Source: Arthrobacter sp. TMP15 (GTDB lineage Bacteria; Actinomycetota; Actinomycetes; Actinomycetales; Micrococcaceae). Taken from it: a stretch of 64,000 nucleotides of DNA. Under the pieces are notes generated by a model, which ran no database searches, had not been told where the DNA came from, and saw nothing but the letters and a program-made list of their open reading frames with translations. Shown here one piece after another: positions 35,056 through 43,383 of the stretch. Every line of letters starts with the position of its first letter. The first letter of the stretch is position 1. Made by a program: the position numbers and the translations under genes. The stretch is from positions 2,852,001 to 2,916,000 of the forward strand of contig NZ_CP154262.1 in assembly GCF_039529835.1 (NCBI RefSeq). Direction: 5' to 3'.

Positions 35056-35716
35056 GCGGCACCACACAAAGGGCGGCGGTCTTGATACGCCCATGGAGCT
35101 TAAGTCCCGGCTGTTGCCTAGCCTGACAAGCGATCCTGACTTTTTTGGTCGCTTTGCCGAACGGTTCGCCCGGTACATGGGTACGGCTAACTTCCTGCTC
35201 TACATGACCGTTTTTGTCATCGTCTGGATCGCTATCAACGTCATTGGTTTGTTCAGTCTGCGCTGGGATCCTTATCCGTTCATCTTGCTGAACCTCTTCT
35301 TTTCCACTCAGGCTTCCTACGCGGCACCCCTGATCCTCTTAGCTCAGAACCGCCAGGATGACCGGGACAGGGTACAAATTGAGCAGGACCGTTCCCGCAA
35401 TGAACGGAACTTGGCCGACACCGAATACCTCACCCGGGAGGTGGCGGCACTGCGGATTTCCATCCGTGAGGTGGCAACGCGCGACTTCGTACGCTCTGAG
35501 CTGCGTAACCTTCTGGAGGAGCTCACAGCACTCCAAGACGCCGCCGCAAGAATGGGGCACCCCGGTGCTGAATCCTCCGATGGCGAGCTCCCAGACGCGG
35601 GAGATACGCTGAAGGAACGCCGCACCCGCAACCCAGCCACCAACAGCATCAAGGTCACTGCCCCAAAAACAAGCTCGTCCAAGTCGGCCAACCCCAACCG
35701 CTCACCCAAAACTTAA
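35048..35716 (+). CDS. DUF1003 membrane protein
   Basis: The 222-residue protein has two membrane helices around residues 45-100 ('FLLYMTVFVIVWIAINVIG' and 'YPFILLNLFFSTQASYAAPLIL'), the DUF1003 core. A charged coiled-coil-like region and a Ser/Asn/Lys-rich tail follow. The start is TTG 35048, supported by AGGAGG 5-6 nt upstream inside the end of the preceding gene. Function is unknown. Co-translation with the MgtE-N/CBS protein suggests a shared role. Confidence 0.88.
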   Translation: MAERHHTKGGGLDTPMELKSRLLPSLTSDPDFFGRFAERFARYMGTANFLLYMTVFVIVWIAINVIGLFSLRWDPYPFILLNLFFSTQASYAAPLILLAQNRQDDRDRVQIEQDRSRNERNLADTEYLTREVAALRISIREVATRDFVRSELRNLLEELTALQDAAARMGHPGAESSDGELPDAGDTLKERRTRNPATNSIKVTAPKTSSSKSANPNRSPKT

Positions 35717-35728
35717 GGCCTGCACCCC

Positions 35729-36856
35729 ATGAACGCCCCGTCTGAACCTGCCCTGCTTGCCGCGCTAGCCACTGTTATAGATCCTGAGCTGCGCCGCCCC
35801 ATCACGGAAATGGGAATGGTTGAATCGGTTGAGGCTTTCGACGACGGGAGAGTTCATGCAGTCATCAGGCTGACAATCTCCGGTTGCCCTCTACGCGAGA
35901 CCATCACACGGGACGTCACCAACGCCTTGATGAGGGTTGACGGCGTCACAGAGGTGAACGTGGAGCTGACAGTGATGACCCCTGAACAGCGCGCAGAGCT
36001 CAAAAGTCAGCTCAGGGGCGACTCCGTTGAGCGCGGAATTGTGTTCAACGACGAGGATTCACTCACCCGTGTTTATGCCGTAGCCAGCGGCAAGGGCGGG
36101 GTGGGCAAATCAAGCGTCACGGTCAACCTTGCCTGCGCCCTGGCTGCGAAAGGGTTGCGTGTTGGGATTGTGGACGCTGATATTTACGGTTTTTCAATTC
36201 CGGGACTAATGGGGATTACGCAGGCCCCAACCAAAGTTGATGAGATGATCCTGCCGCCCGTTGCCCATGACGTTAAGGTCATTTCCATTGGCATGTTTGT
36301 GGCCGGGAATCAGCCTGTTGCCTGGCGCGGCCCCATGCTGCATAGGGCGTTGGAGCAGTTTCTTAGCGATGTGTATTTTGGCGACTTGGATATTTTGCTT
36401 CTGGACTTGCCCCCGGGGACAGGAGACGTGGCAATTTCGGTTGCGCAATTGCTGCCCAAGGCAGAAATTATTGTCATCACAACCCCTCAGGCAGCCGCTG
36501 CGGACGTAGCAGAGCGGGCAGGTGCCATTGCCGTGCAGACAGGGCAGAAGGTGGCAGGGGTCATTGAAAACATGTCGTTTCTGACCCTGCCGGATGGTAG
36601 CACCATGGAGTTGTTTGGATCAGGCGGCGGGGAGATTCTCTCCAAGCGACTGAGCCAAACTGTTAACGCTCCTGTGGAGCTGTTGGGCCAGATACCGATC
36701 GACGTTGCGTTGCGTGAAGGCGGCGACATCGGGCTGCCTATTGTTCTTTCACACCCTGACTCCCCAGCTGCGGCGGGCCTCTTGGCCATTGCAGAAAAAC
36801 TTGCTGTTCGCCCACGCGGGCTGGCCGGGCTAAAACTCGGCGTCACACCCCGCTAA
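35729..36856 (+). CDS. mrp: Mrp/NBP35-type iron-sulfur carrier ATPase
   Basis: The 375-residue protein has an N-terminal MIP18 (DUF59) domain with 'VIDPELRRPITEMGMVESVE' and a C-terminal P-loop domain with the deviant Walker A 'SGKGGVGKSS' near residue 115, plus 'VDADIYGFSIPGLMG' and 'LDLPPGTGDVAISVAQ'. Members bind and transfer iron-sulfur clusters. The C-terminal Cys-x-x-Cys of some homologues is not evident here. It lies 12 bp after the DUF1003 gene and converges with tatB. Confidence 0.92.
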   Translation: MNAPSEPALLAALATVIDPELRRPITEMGMVESVEAFDDGRVHAVIRLTISGCPLRETITRDVTNALMRVDGVTEVNVELTVMTPEQRAELKSQLRGDSVERGIVFNDEDSLTRVYAVASGKGGVGKSSVTVNLACALAAKGLRVGIVDADIYGFSIPGLMGITQAPTKVDEMILPPVAHDVKVISIGMFVAGNQPVAWRGPMLHRALEQFLSDVYFGDLDILLLDLPPGTGDVAISVAQLLPKAEIIVITTPQAAAADVAERAGAIAVQTGQKVAGVIENMSFLTLPDGSTMELFGSGGGEILSKRLSQTVNAPVELLGQIPIDVALREGGDIGLPIVLSHPDSPAAAGLLAIAEKLAVRPRGLAGLKLGVTPR

Positions 36857-36885
36857 GCAACGCTGGGAGTGGGCAGCTGGAAAAC

Positions 36886-37317
36886 TTAGGTGGCTTCGAC
36901 GTCGTACGGAGCCAGTTGACCTTCGGACAGGCGCTCAATCTGGGTGTCAGCGGGGCCCCCGCCGGAGACCGGCTTATCCTGCGCATTTTTACTATCCTGA
37001 CCCATCATGGAGGCGATGGCCGCGCCGGGCGCCAGCTTCAGGGAGTTAATTTTGTCCATGTCCTCGTCATCGAGCAAAGCCTCACGAATGATGCGACGAG
37101 GATCGTACTGGCGAGGATCAAGTTTCTTCCAGTCAATATCATCGATATCAACCCCGGCTTCTTCCTTGATGGTTTCACGCGCGCCGGAGGCCATCTTGCG
37201 CACCTCGCGAATGAGGTTCTTCAGCTTTTCCACATATCCGGGAAGCCGCGAAGGGCCAATCACCAGGACTGCCACTATGACAATCAGGATCAGCTCAGGA
37301 GTATTGATACCAAACAC
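36886..37317 (-). CDS. tatB: Sec-independent protein translocase TatB
   Basis: The 143-residue protein has the N-terminal membrane helix 'LILIVIVAVLVIGPSRLPGY', with the Gly-Pro hinge at about residue 21, and an amphipathic helix 'VEKLKNLIREVRKMASGARETIKEEAG'. A variable acidic tail follows. TatB binds twin-arginine signal peptides with TatC. It lies downstream of sigE; in many actinobacteria an anti-sigma gene and an htrA-type protease gene stand between them, but here only 108 bp separates the two. Confidence 0.93.
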   Translation of the reverse strand: MFGINTPELILIVIVAVLVIGPSRLPGYVEKLKNLIREVRKMASGARETIKEEAGVDIDDIDWKKLDPRQYDPRRIIREALLDDEDMDKINSLKLAPGAAIASMMGQDSKNAQDKPVSGGGPADTQIERLSEGQLAPYDVEAT

Positions 37318-37425
37318 GTTAGGAAGATTACCCTCTCAATACTCAAAGCAACGATTCCGGGCGGTAATGCGGCGAATATATTCAGTGTGTCAGATACACC
37401 CCGCCCACCATGTCAGGCACAGAGT

Positions 37426-38073
37426 CTAGCGCACCCCGGCAATACGCGGCAGCGACAGCAGGGATTTGCGCGAAGGGCGCGCATCCCGGCGACGGTCCGG
37501 TGCCCTGTCCACCAACGATTCCCGCAGCATGGCCCGGCCCCTGTGAATGCGTGAGCGAACAGTGCCCAGTTTGACGTTCAAGGCATGAGCCACCTCGTCA
37601 TAGGAGAGGCCTTCCATGTCGCAAAGTACGACGGCGGCACGAAAGTCAGGCGGTAGCGCCGCCAACGCGGCAGCCACGTCAGTGTCCAGGTTGTTGAATT
37701 CAAAGGTGCGCTCCGGGCCCGGGTCATTTCCGGGCAAGCGTGCTGCTGCGTCTTCGGAAAGCACATCAAATCTAATCCGTTGCTTGCGCCGTGCCTGATC
37801 CAGAAACAAGTTGGTGGTGATGCGGTGCAGCCAGCCGTCAAGCGTGCCGGGCTTGAAATTTTCCAAGGATTTGAATACGCGTACAAAGACCTCCTGAGTG
37901 AGGTCCTCGGCGTCGAACTTGTTCCCGGTCAGGCGGTACGCCAGCCGAAAGACTTTCGCTGAATGGTTTGTGACCACTTCTTCCCACGATGGCCTCACCC
38001 ACTCAGGAGAAACTGTGGCTGGTTCTTGGACTGCTTCGCCACGACGAATCACGGGGGTACCGGCTGAGCTCAT
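37426..38073 (-). CDS. sigE: ECF sigma factor, SigE type
   Basis: This 215-residue sigma factor has region 2 '[46 protein letters not shown]' and region 4 '[42 protein letters not shown]'. It is divergent from an O-methyltransferase gene and upstream of tatB, the arrangement known for SigE of mycobacteria, which responds to envelope stress. No anti-sigma gene follows. The basic C-terminus ends '[17 protein letters not shown]'. Confidence 0.93.
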   Translation of the reverse strand: MSSAGTPVIRRGEAVQEPATVSPEWVRPSWEEVVTNHSAKVFRLAYRLTGNKFDAEDLTQEVFVRVFKSLENFKPGTLDGWLHRITTNLFLDQARRKQRIRFDVLSEDAAARLPGNDPGPERTFEFNNLDTDVAAALAALPPDFRAAVVLCDMEGLSYDEVAHALNVKLGTVRSRIHRGRAMLRESLVDRAPDRRRDARPSRKSLLSLPRIAGVR

Positions 38074-38262
38074 CGCTGCACCTCGCTTCAGTGACTTCTA
38101 CTTCTGATCCGAACATGGAATTTCCGGAACGGGACGTTTCCCTTTAGTGAACTTAGTGTGTCAAACGAAGCTGACATTTTGCTGAACGGCAGCGGCCAAT
38201 GCGTCGGGTGTGCAGGCAGTAGGCTAGAGCTAGTCACCGCAACAGTTTAGGAAAAACGATCC

Positions 38263-38895
38263 ATGAGCGCCGATAAATCCACCAGCTGGTCCTACACAGA
38301 GGGCCTCCCCGTGGAAGACGTTGTCCTGCGACGGGCCCGCGAGCGCTCACACGAGCTGGGTTTGTTCGCCGTGAGCCCCGGCGTAGCAGCGGCATTGACC
38401 GTATTAGCTGCGACCTCGAAGGCGCAAACCGCAGTAGAAGTCGGCACCGGTGCGGGTGTCTCTGGTGTGGCATTGCTGCGAGGCTTGGGCCCACGTGCGG
38501 TCCTGACAACCATTGACCCGGACGTGGACCATTTGAAGGCAGCGCGCGAAGCCTTCACCGAGTCCGGCTCCGCGGCAAACCGAACACGCACCATTTCCGG
38601 TCGCGGTCAGGACGTTCTGCCGCGCCTGACTGATGCAGCTTACGATCTGGTGTTCATTGACGCCGATAAACCAAGTTTTCCGGATTACGTTGACCAGGCC
38701 ATCAGGCTGTTGAAAACTGGTGGGCTCCTGATCATCAACGATGCACTGGATAAGGACCGGGTCTCAGATCCTGCCATCCGCGAGAGCAGCACCGTGGTGT
38801 TGCGCAGAGTTGGCAAGCTCATCCGCGAACACGAGTCCCTCATCAGCGCCATGCTACCTACCGGTGACGGGCTGTTACTGGCTGTCAAGCGCTAA
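38263..38895 (+). CDS. SAM-dependent O-methyltransferase
   Basis: The 210-residue protein belongs to the O-methyltransferase_3 (catechol-type) family: 'AQTAVEVGTGAGVSGVALLRGLG' binds SAM, 'YDLVFIDADKPSFPDYVDQAI' carries the metal-binding Asp, and 'IINDALDKDRV' follows. The ATG at 38263 has AGGAAA about 9 nt upstream. Its position opposite sigE is conserved in actinobacteria. The substrate is unknown. Confidence 0.9.
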   Translation: MSADKSTSWSYTEGLPVEDVVLRRARERSHELGLFAVSPGVAAALTVLAATSKAQTAVEVGTGAGVSGVALLRGLGPRAVLTTIDPDVDHLKAAREAFTESGSAANRTRTISGRGQDVLPRLTDAAYDLVFIDADKPSFPDYVDQAIRLLKTGGLLIINDALDKDRVSDPAIRESSTVVLRRVGKLIREHESLISAMLPTGDGLLLAVKR

Positions 38896-38925
38896 CTAGT
38901 AGATACTAAAAAAGACTCGGTATTG

Positions 38926-38972
38926 ATAAAAGAATCGGCGGGCAGCTTAAGCTGCACCGCCGATTCTTTTAT
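38926..38972. terminator. bidirectional intrinsic terminator after the O-methyltransferase gene
   Basis: A 16-bp perfect stem (38926-38941 with 38957-38972) encloses a second palindrome, GCAGCTTAAGCTGC (38942-38955), with one extra A. T-runs stand on both sides: seven Ts near 38977-38983 on the plus strand, and six Ts on the minus strand across 38908-38913. It can serve both converging genes. Confidence 0.88.
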
Positions 38973-39037
38973 TAAATTTTTTTGATATGAAGCCTCTGCT
39001 TTGAGGCTTCGATGACGCACGAGCCTGAAGCTTAGAG

Positions 39038-39205
39038 TTATTCGGTGGCCCCTACCAGGCACTCCTTGAGGCTGAGCGCTTCATCGGCGTTCATCTCAAC
39101 TACAAGCCGTCCGCCGCCTTCCAAGGGTAACCGCAGAATCAAGCTTCGACCTTCTTTAGTCACTTCCATTGGACCGTCACCGGTTCTAGGTTTCATGGCC
39201 GCCAT
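39038..39205 (-). CDS. DUF3117 small conserved actinobacterial protein
   Basis: The 55-residue protein starts 'MAAMKPRTGDGPMEVTKEGR' and continues 'LPLEGGGRLVVEMNADEA', the whole length of the DUF3117 family. I use the ATG at 39205, preceded by GGGGA at 8 nt. A longer frame to 39283 adds 26 residues not found in the family. The protein is small and acidic, and its function is unknown. In mycobacteria the homologue neighbours tagA, as here (one gene in between). Confidence 0.92.
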   Translation of the reverse strand: MAAMKPRTGDGPMEVTKEGRSLILRLPLEGGGRLVVEMNADEALSLKECLVGATE

Positions 39206-39356
39206 CAGGAGTTCCCCTTTTCGTAGTGCATACCCGCCCCACCCGGGTTTTACCCAGTAAGGCGTTTCTGTTGTATTGCTCACAAGCTATTATTCCGTAC
39301 TTCCGCTCCCGGGTGCTAATCGTGGCCTTCGCAAGGCAAAACTTGGTGGTGATGTG

Positions 39357-40628
39357 TCAGGGCGGCCATCCTACTCCGGTGCTGATAGCGGAGAACTGCC
39401 ACAACCAAATGACCCACACGATCTGCAACACTGTGAACATCACTAAGACGCTCCAGCGGTATGCCCTAGAAGTTGAAATGAATCCGGCAGCCAGAGCCAA
39501 CGGGAACAATGGGAGCAGCAACCTGAAGGTGCTTGACTGCGGATGCAGCACTGCTAGCAAGTACAGCAGGTACATCACGGACCAGGTCCGCAGTTCAAAG
39601 CCGATCCTCCGCACAGCCTTGGAGTTGAGGTAGAGGGCAGCCAGAGCCACAAAAAGGATCGGCAAAATAGGTCCCCAAAATCCGCCAACCAGCTCCACAC
39701 CCGTGTTGAACCATGGCTTGAACAAAACAAGTTTTGTGCCGCGCCACGCAGTTTCGGTATCGGTATAGGCACTGCGTTCCCCCGTCACCCACCACGCAAT
39801 CAGCATCCAAGCGAACGCCGACACCAAGCTGACAACCAACAGGACAGCACCCGCGGCCATCTCACGCGCAGGAAAGGGTTCCCTTTTTCTGTGCCACCAG
39901 CGCCATAGAAGGTGAAAAAGAACGACGGCGGCAAATGGCGCCCCTGCCGGTCGTGAAAGGCACAGCAGCAGCACCGTGGGCGCGGCCGCCCAATAGTTGT
40001 TCTTGATGAGCAAGTGCAGCGCTAAAGCCAGGAAGAAGAGCCCCAACGATTCCGCATACGGGACTTGAAGGATGGGCGAGACGGGAAAAGAGGCAACAAA
40101 GGCCACACCCCACAGCGCCGTCCCGGGAGCCGCGAAGTTCCGGAAAAGTTTGTAGATCATCAAGGCTGCTCCGAGACCGGCGACGGTGGCCACAATGGCA
40201 CCTGCTAGCGGCCAGCCAAGTCCTGAAACGGCATTGAGACCACGAGCCAGCAGAGGAAACAGCGGATAAAAGGCCCATTGGTTGGGGCTTGCTGTGCCAT
40301 CGGCACTGCGCGGAATACTGGTTGGGTAACCGCCGTTGAAAATCCTCTCGTACCAACCCGCATCCCACCTGTTGATAAACGTCAAGTAATCCGGCTGCCG
40401 CCCACCCCACGGCGACTGCTCTGCATGCCATGCCGCGCCAACAAGGATCGCGTAGCTCACAATCCGGGCAGCAATATAGATCAGCGAGACTTTCACCCAC
40501 CACGGAGCGCTCCGTAACGGTGAAAATATTATGTACAACCAGCCGTAGATAGCATCATTGACAGAAGGCAACGCTGGCTGGTGCTGCGTTGCCGCGGCCT
40601 TCTCGTTCTCGCTAGGTGCTGCAGTCAT
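39357..40628 (-). CDS. PIG-V-like mannosyltransferase-type membrane protein
   Basis: The 423-residue protein has 8-10 membrane helices. The motif 'FINRWDAGWYERIFNGGYP' near residue 90 resembles the luminal loop of PIG-V/GT-C glycosyltransferases, where the Asp is thought catalytic, and 'WAFYPLFPLLARG' follows. It probably moves a sugar from a lipid-linked donor to a cell-surface acceptor. The ATG at 40628 overlaps the tag stop region by 7 bp or so. Acceptor and donor cannot be told. Confidence 0.78.
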   Translation of the reverse strand: MTAAPSENEKAAATQHQPALPSVNDAIYGWLYIIFSPLRSAPWWVKVSLIYIAARIVSYAILVGAAWHAEQSPWGGRQPDYLTFINRWDAGWYERIFNGGYPTSIPRSADGTASPNQWAFYPLFPLLARGLNAVSGLGWPLAGAIVATVAGLGAALMIYKLFRNFAAPGTALWGVAFVASFPVSPILQVPYAESLGLFFLALALHLLIKNNYWAAAPTVLLLCLSRPAGAPFAAVVLFHLLWRWWHRKREPFPAREMAAGAVLLVVSLVSAFAWMLIAWWVTGERSAYTDTETAWRGTKLVLFKPWFNTGVELVGGFWGPILPILFVALAALYLNSKAVRRIGFELRTWSVMYLLYLLAVLHPQSSTFRLLLPLFPLALAAGFISTSRAYRWSVLVMFTVLQIVWVIWLWQFSAISTGVGWPP

Positions 40629-40635
40629 AGCTGGC

Positions 40636-41217
40636 TTATCCAAGCCCCAACGTCTGAGTTTTTCCAGCCAGCCAGCAACCGGCCTCGTGGTCGTTGACCA
40701 CACCAATCGCCTGCATGGTGGCGTATGCGGTGGTGGGACCCACAAAGGAAAAACCGTATCCTTTCAATGCCTTCGCCAGCTGTTTGGACTCAGCCGTTTG
40801 CCCAGGAACAGCTTCCTCGGGCCCACGGGCCACCACCGGTGCATGCTCGGCAATAATTGTTGCCAACGTGATTCCGGCAGGCATTCTAAGCAGCGCCCTT
40901 GCATTGCCTATGGTGGCGTTGATCTTCAGGCGGTTACGCACAATGGCAGCATCTAGCATCAGCCGTTCAACGTCCTCATGACCAAACTGCGCCACAATAA
41001 TCGGGTCAAAGTTGCAGAACGCTCGTCTGAAAGCCTCACGTTTCCGCAGAATAGTGATCCAACTCAGCCCGGACTGGAAAGCCTCGAGACTCAGCCGCTC
41101 GTACAGCTCGTTTTCTCCTTCAACGGCTCTGCCCCACTCGGTATCATGATATCGCTGATATTGCTCATCATTTTCGATCCCTGTCCAGGCGCAGCGCCTT
41201 GTCCCGTCACCGCTCAC
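40636..41217 (-). CDS. tag: DNA-3-methyladenine glycosylase I
   Basis: The 193-residue protein has 'RRCAWTGIENDEQYQRYHDTEWGRAV' with the zinc-site Cys and His near the start, 'ERLSLEAFQSGLSWITILRKREAFRRAF', and 'GYSFVGPTTAYATMQAIGVVNDHEAGC'. It excises 3-methyladenine from alkylated DNA. I place the start at GTG 41217. An open frame continues to 41307, but that part only translates the 15-bp repeats of the upstream gene ('RRLLIRRLLI'). The start overlaps the end of the DivIVA-like gene. Confidence 0.9.
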   Translation of the reverse strand: MSGDGTRRCAWTGIENDEQYQRYHDTEWGRAVEGENELYERLSLEAFQSGLSWITILRKREAFRRAFCNFDPIIVAQFGHEDVERLMLDAAIVRNRLKINATIGNARALLRMPAGITLATIIAEHAPVVARGPEEAVPGQTAESKQLAKALKGYGFSFVGPTTAYATMQAIGVVNDHEAGCWLAGKTQTLGLG

Positions 41218-41584
41218 GGCTGGCCGCGCCCGTATCAGGAGCCTCCGTATCAGGAGCCTCCGCTTCAGGAGCCTCCGTATAAGGAGCGCCCGCTTCAAGT
41301 TCGGCAATGCGCAGGTCCTTGGCCGCCAGCTCGTCGCGCAGGTGATCCAAGACCTCGTCTACTTGGTCCATACGGTACCCGCGCAACCCCAAGGAGAGTC
41401 GCAGTCTGTCTACATCAGCCGGCACAGGGGCTTTGGGCAGCAGCACGGGTGGCAGATTCGCTACAGGTTGTGCCATGGCGTCCTGATAGATGTCCGCCAT
41501 GGCGCCAGGTTTGTTTAGCCCCACCACATAAAAGGCGGCTGCAGCTATCACTACTACAGCAAGAAAGATCAGGAAATAGCTCAC
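41207..41584 (-). CDS. DivIVA-like domain membrane-anchored protein with repeat tail
   Basis: The 125-residue protein has one N-terminal helix ('FLIFLAVVVIAAAAFYVVGLNKPG'), a linker, then 'DVDRLRLSLGLRGYRMDQVDEVLDHLRDELAAKDLRIAEL', a short DivIVA-type coiled segment. The last 25 residues are four copies of an acidic Ala-Pro-x-x-Glu unit from a 15-bp tandem repeat. GTG 41584 is the likely start. The gene sits beside tag, as in the mycobacterial order. Such proteins may link growth zones to membrane, but the role here is unknown. Confidence 0.78.
   Translation of the reverse strand: MSYFLIFLAVVVIAAAAFYVVGLNKPGAMADIYQDAMAQPVANLPPVLLPKAPVPADVDRLRLSLGLRGYRMDQVDEVLDHLRDELAAKDLRIAELEAGAPYTEAPEAEAPDTEAPDTGAASRER
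41233..41292. repeat. 15-bp tandem repeat, four copies, at the DivIVA-like C-terminus
   Basis: Units of TATCAGGAGCCTCCG (two identical, two with 1-4 changes) run 41233-41292, followed by part of a fifth. On the minus strand they encode Thr-Glu-Ala-Pro-x. In the tag frame they open a spurious N-terminal extension. Confidence 0.93.
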
Positions 41585-41644
41585 GAGACCATCGTGCCAG
41601 ATTGGTAGAAGAAAAAAACCGTATTGCATCCAGCCACAGGTGTA

Positions 41645-42421
41645 TTAGCCTTCACGGGCGGCAACTCTTGCCCCGGCTTTTCCTGCCATCACCAGTTCCA
41701 CGGCTTCCTCGGCGGTATCCACAAGAGAGATGATGTCCAGATCTTTGGCCGAGACAAGACCCTGCTCCACCATGACGTTCTTGATCCAATCCAGCAGCGG
41801 CCCCCAGAAGACGCTATCAACTAAAATAATGGGGAACTGGCTGACTTTACTTGTCTGCACAAGAACCATGGCTTCAAACAGCTCATCCAGTGTGCCAAGA
41901 CCGCCAGGGAGAACCACAAAGCCCTGGGCGTATTTCACAAACATGGTTTTACGGGCAAAGAAGTAGCGGAAATCCACTCCCAGGCCCACCCATTCGTTCA
42001 TGCCTTCTTCAAAGGGGAGTTCAATACCTAACCCGATCGAGAGTCCACCAGCTTCGCAGGCACCACGGTTGGCAGCTTCCATGGAGCCGGGTCCGCCACC
42101 TGTAATGACGGCTACGCCGGCTTCCACCAACAGCCGGCCAACCTCAACCCCCGCCGCGTAATAGGGGGAATCGCGCTTGGTCCGCGCTGAACCAAACACA
42201 CTGATCGCGGGACCTATGTCAGCCAGCGCGTCAAAACCCTGCACAAATTCGCTTTGAATGCGCATTACCCGCCACGGGTCCGTGTGGGTGAAATCGCTGC
42301 TGGGAGGGGTTTCCAGGAGTCGGGCGTCAGCGGTTTCATGGCTGGCGCCGTTTTTGCGCCAGAAACCGAACCGCCGAAGTTCGGGACGGATGGGCCTGTT
42401 GGGTCCTGTAGCTGCGCTCAT
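41645..42421 (-). CDS. LOG family protein (TIGR00730)
   Basis: The 258-residue protein has 'ISVFGSARTKRDSPYYAAGVEVGRLLVEAGVAVITGGGPGSMEAANRGA' and the signature 'LPGGLGTLDELFEAMVLVQTSK'. These Rossmann-fold enzymes split nucleoside 5'-monophosphates into base and ribose phosphate (LONELY GUY type). They were formerly called lysine decarboxylase-like. The ATG at 42421 is used; a longer frame exists to 42502. It is divergent from the glutamate importer. Confidence 0.88.
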   Translation of the reverse strand: MSAATGPNRPIRPELRRFGFWRKNGASHETADARLLETPPSSDFTHTDPWRVMRIQSEFVQGFDALADIGPAISVFGSARTKRDSPYYAAGVEVGRLLVEAGVAVITGGGPGSMEAANRGACEAGGLSIGLGIELPFEEGMNEWVGLGVDFRYFFARKTMFVKYAQGFVVLPGGLGTLDELFEAMVLVQTSKVSQFPIILVDSVFWGPLLDWIKNVMVEQGLVSAKDLDIISLVDTAEEAVELVMAGKAGARVAAREG

Positions 42422-42476
42422 GCCACCAAGGGTACGTGAAAAGCTGCGGTGTCCTGACTCACATTGTCTCGTTACC

Positions 42477-42491
42477 GTTACGATCCGTAAC
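42477..42491. promoter_or_regulatory. inverted repeat, candidate operator ahead of gluA
   Basis: GTTACG-ATC-CGTAAC is a perfect 6-bp inverted repeat in the divergent gap between the LOG gene and gluA, just upstream of the candidate -35. A regulator such as a GntR or TetR type could bind it. I cannot name one. Confidence 0.4.
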
Positions 42492-42506
42492 AACATGGGC
42501 AAATCG

Positions 42507-42536
42507 TTTACCGGAGCTCAAGAAACTCGGTAGATT
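42507..42536 (+). promoter_or_regulatory. promoter of gluABCD, probably giving a leaderless mRNA
   Basis: TTTACC (42507-42512), an 18-bp spacer and TAGATT (42531-42536) resemble a housekeeping promoter. The ATG of gluA at 42543 lies 6 nt after the -10, where transcription would begin. No SD is seen before the ATG. A leaderless transcript would explain both. Confidence 0.5.
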
Positions 42537-42542
42537 CAGTGC

Positions 42543-43301
42543 ATGACAAATTCCGCACATGCTCCTGCGCTCGTGGAGCTTAAAGCTGTCAATAAGCATT
42601 ACAGCGCCCTCCATGTGCTCAAAGATATTAATTTGCACGTTGCCAAGGGTGAAGTCCTGGTTGTCATTGGTCCATCCGGATCCGGCAAATCAACATTGTG
42701 CCGTGCCATCAATCGGCTGGAAACCATTGACTCCGGTTCCATCACCATTGAAGGCAAGGAACTCCCCAAGGAAGGCAAGCAGCTTGCCAACCTGCGTGCC
42801 GACGTTGGCATGGTGTTCCAGTCCTTTAATTTATTTGCGCACAAAACAATTTTGGAAAACGTCACCCTTGGTCCGATCAAGGTCAAGGGCATGTCCAAGG
42901 CCGACGCCGAAAAGCTCGCCTTGTCACTGTTGGAGCGGGTAGGCGTGGGTCACCAGGCCGCGAAGTTGCCCGCTCAACTTTCAGGTGGGCAGCAACAGCG
43001 CGTGGCAATTGCCCGTGCGTTGGCGATGAAGCCAAAGGTCATGCTTTTTGATGAGCCCACCAGCGCCCTCGACCCCGAAATGATCAATGAGGTCCTGGAT
43101 GTCATGGTCGAGTTGGCCAAGGAAGGGATGACAATGGTGGTTGTCACCCACGAGATGGGTTTTGCACGCAAAGCCGCTGACCGTGTCATCTTCATGGCTG
43201 ATGGACAGATCGTTGAAGAAGCCACACCGAATGAATTCTTCACCAACCCGCAAACGGCAAGGGCCAAGGACTTCCTGTCCAAAATCCTCACCAACGGATA
43301 A
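42543..43301 (+). CDS. gluA: glutamate-type amino acid ABC transporter, ATPase
   Basis: The 252-residue ATPase has Walker A 'GPSGSGKST', Q-loop '[21 protein letters not shown]', signature '[15 protein letters not shown]' and Walker B '[14 protein letters not shown]'. It belongs to the polar amino acid (GlnQ/GluA) branch. It is the first gene of gluA-gluB-gluC-gluD, the order known for the glutamate importer of corynebacteria. The ATG has no SD, consistent with a leaderless start. Confidence 0.93.
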   Translation: MTNSAHAPALVELKAVNKHYSALHVLKDINLHVAKGEVLVVIGPSGSGKSTLCRAINRLETIDSGSITIEGKELPKEGKQLANLRADVGMVFQSFNLFAHKTILENVTLGPIKVKGMSKADAEKLALSLLERVGVGHQAAKLPAQLSGGQQQRVAIARALAMKPKVMLFDEPTSALDPEMINEVLDVMVELAKEGMTMVVVTHEMGFARKAADRVIFMADGQIVEEATPNEFFTNPQTARAKDFLSKILTNG

Positions 43302-43383
43302 CTCGCAGCTTTTTTGAAATTTTCCGGCTGTTTCAGCCGTTCACTACACCGGCCAATGGTGGCCGATTATGAAAGGAACCCCC

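Noticed and set aside
41218-41307. Repetitive N-terminus of Tag (Arg-Arg-Leu-Leu repeats)
   Set aside because: It is only the 15-bp repeat of the DivIVA-like gene read in another frame.
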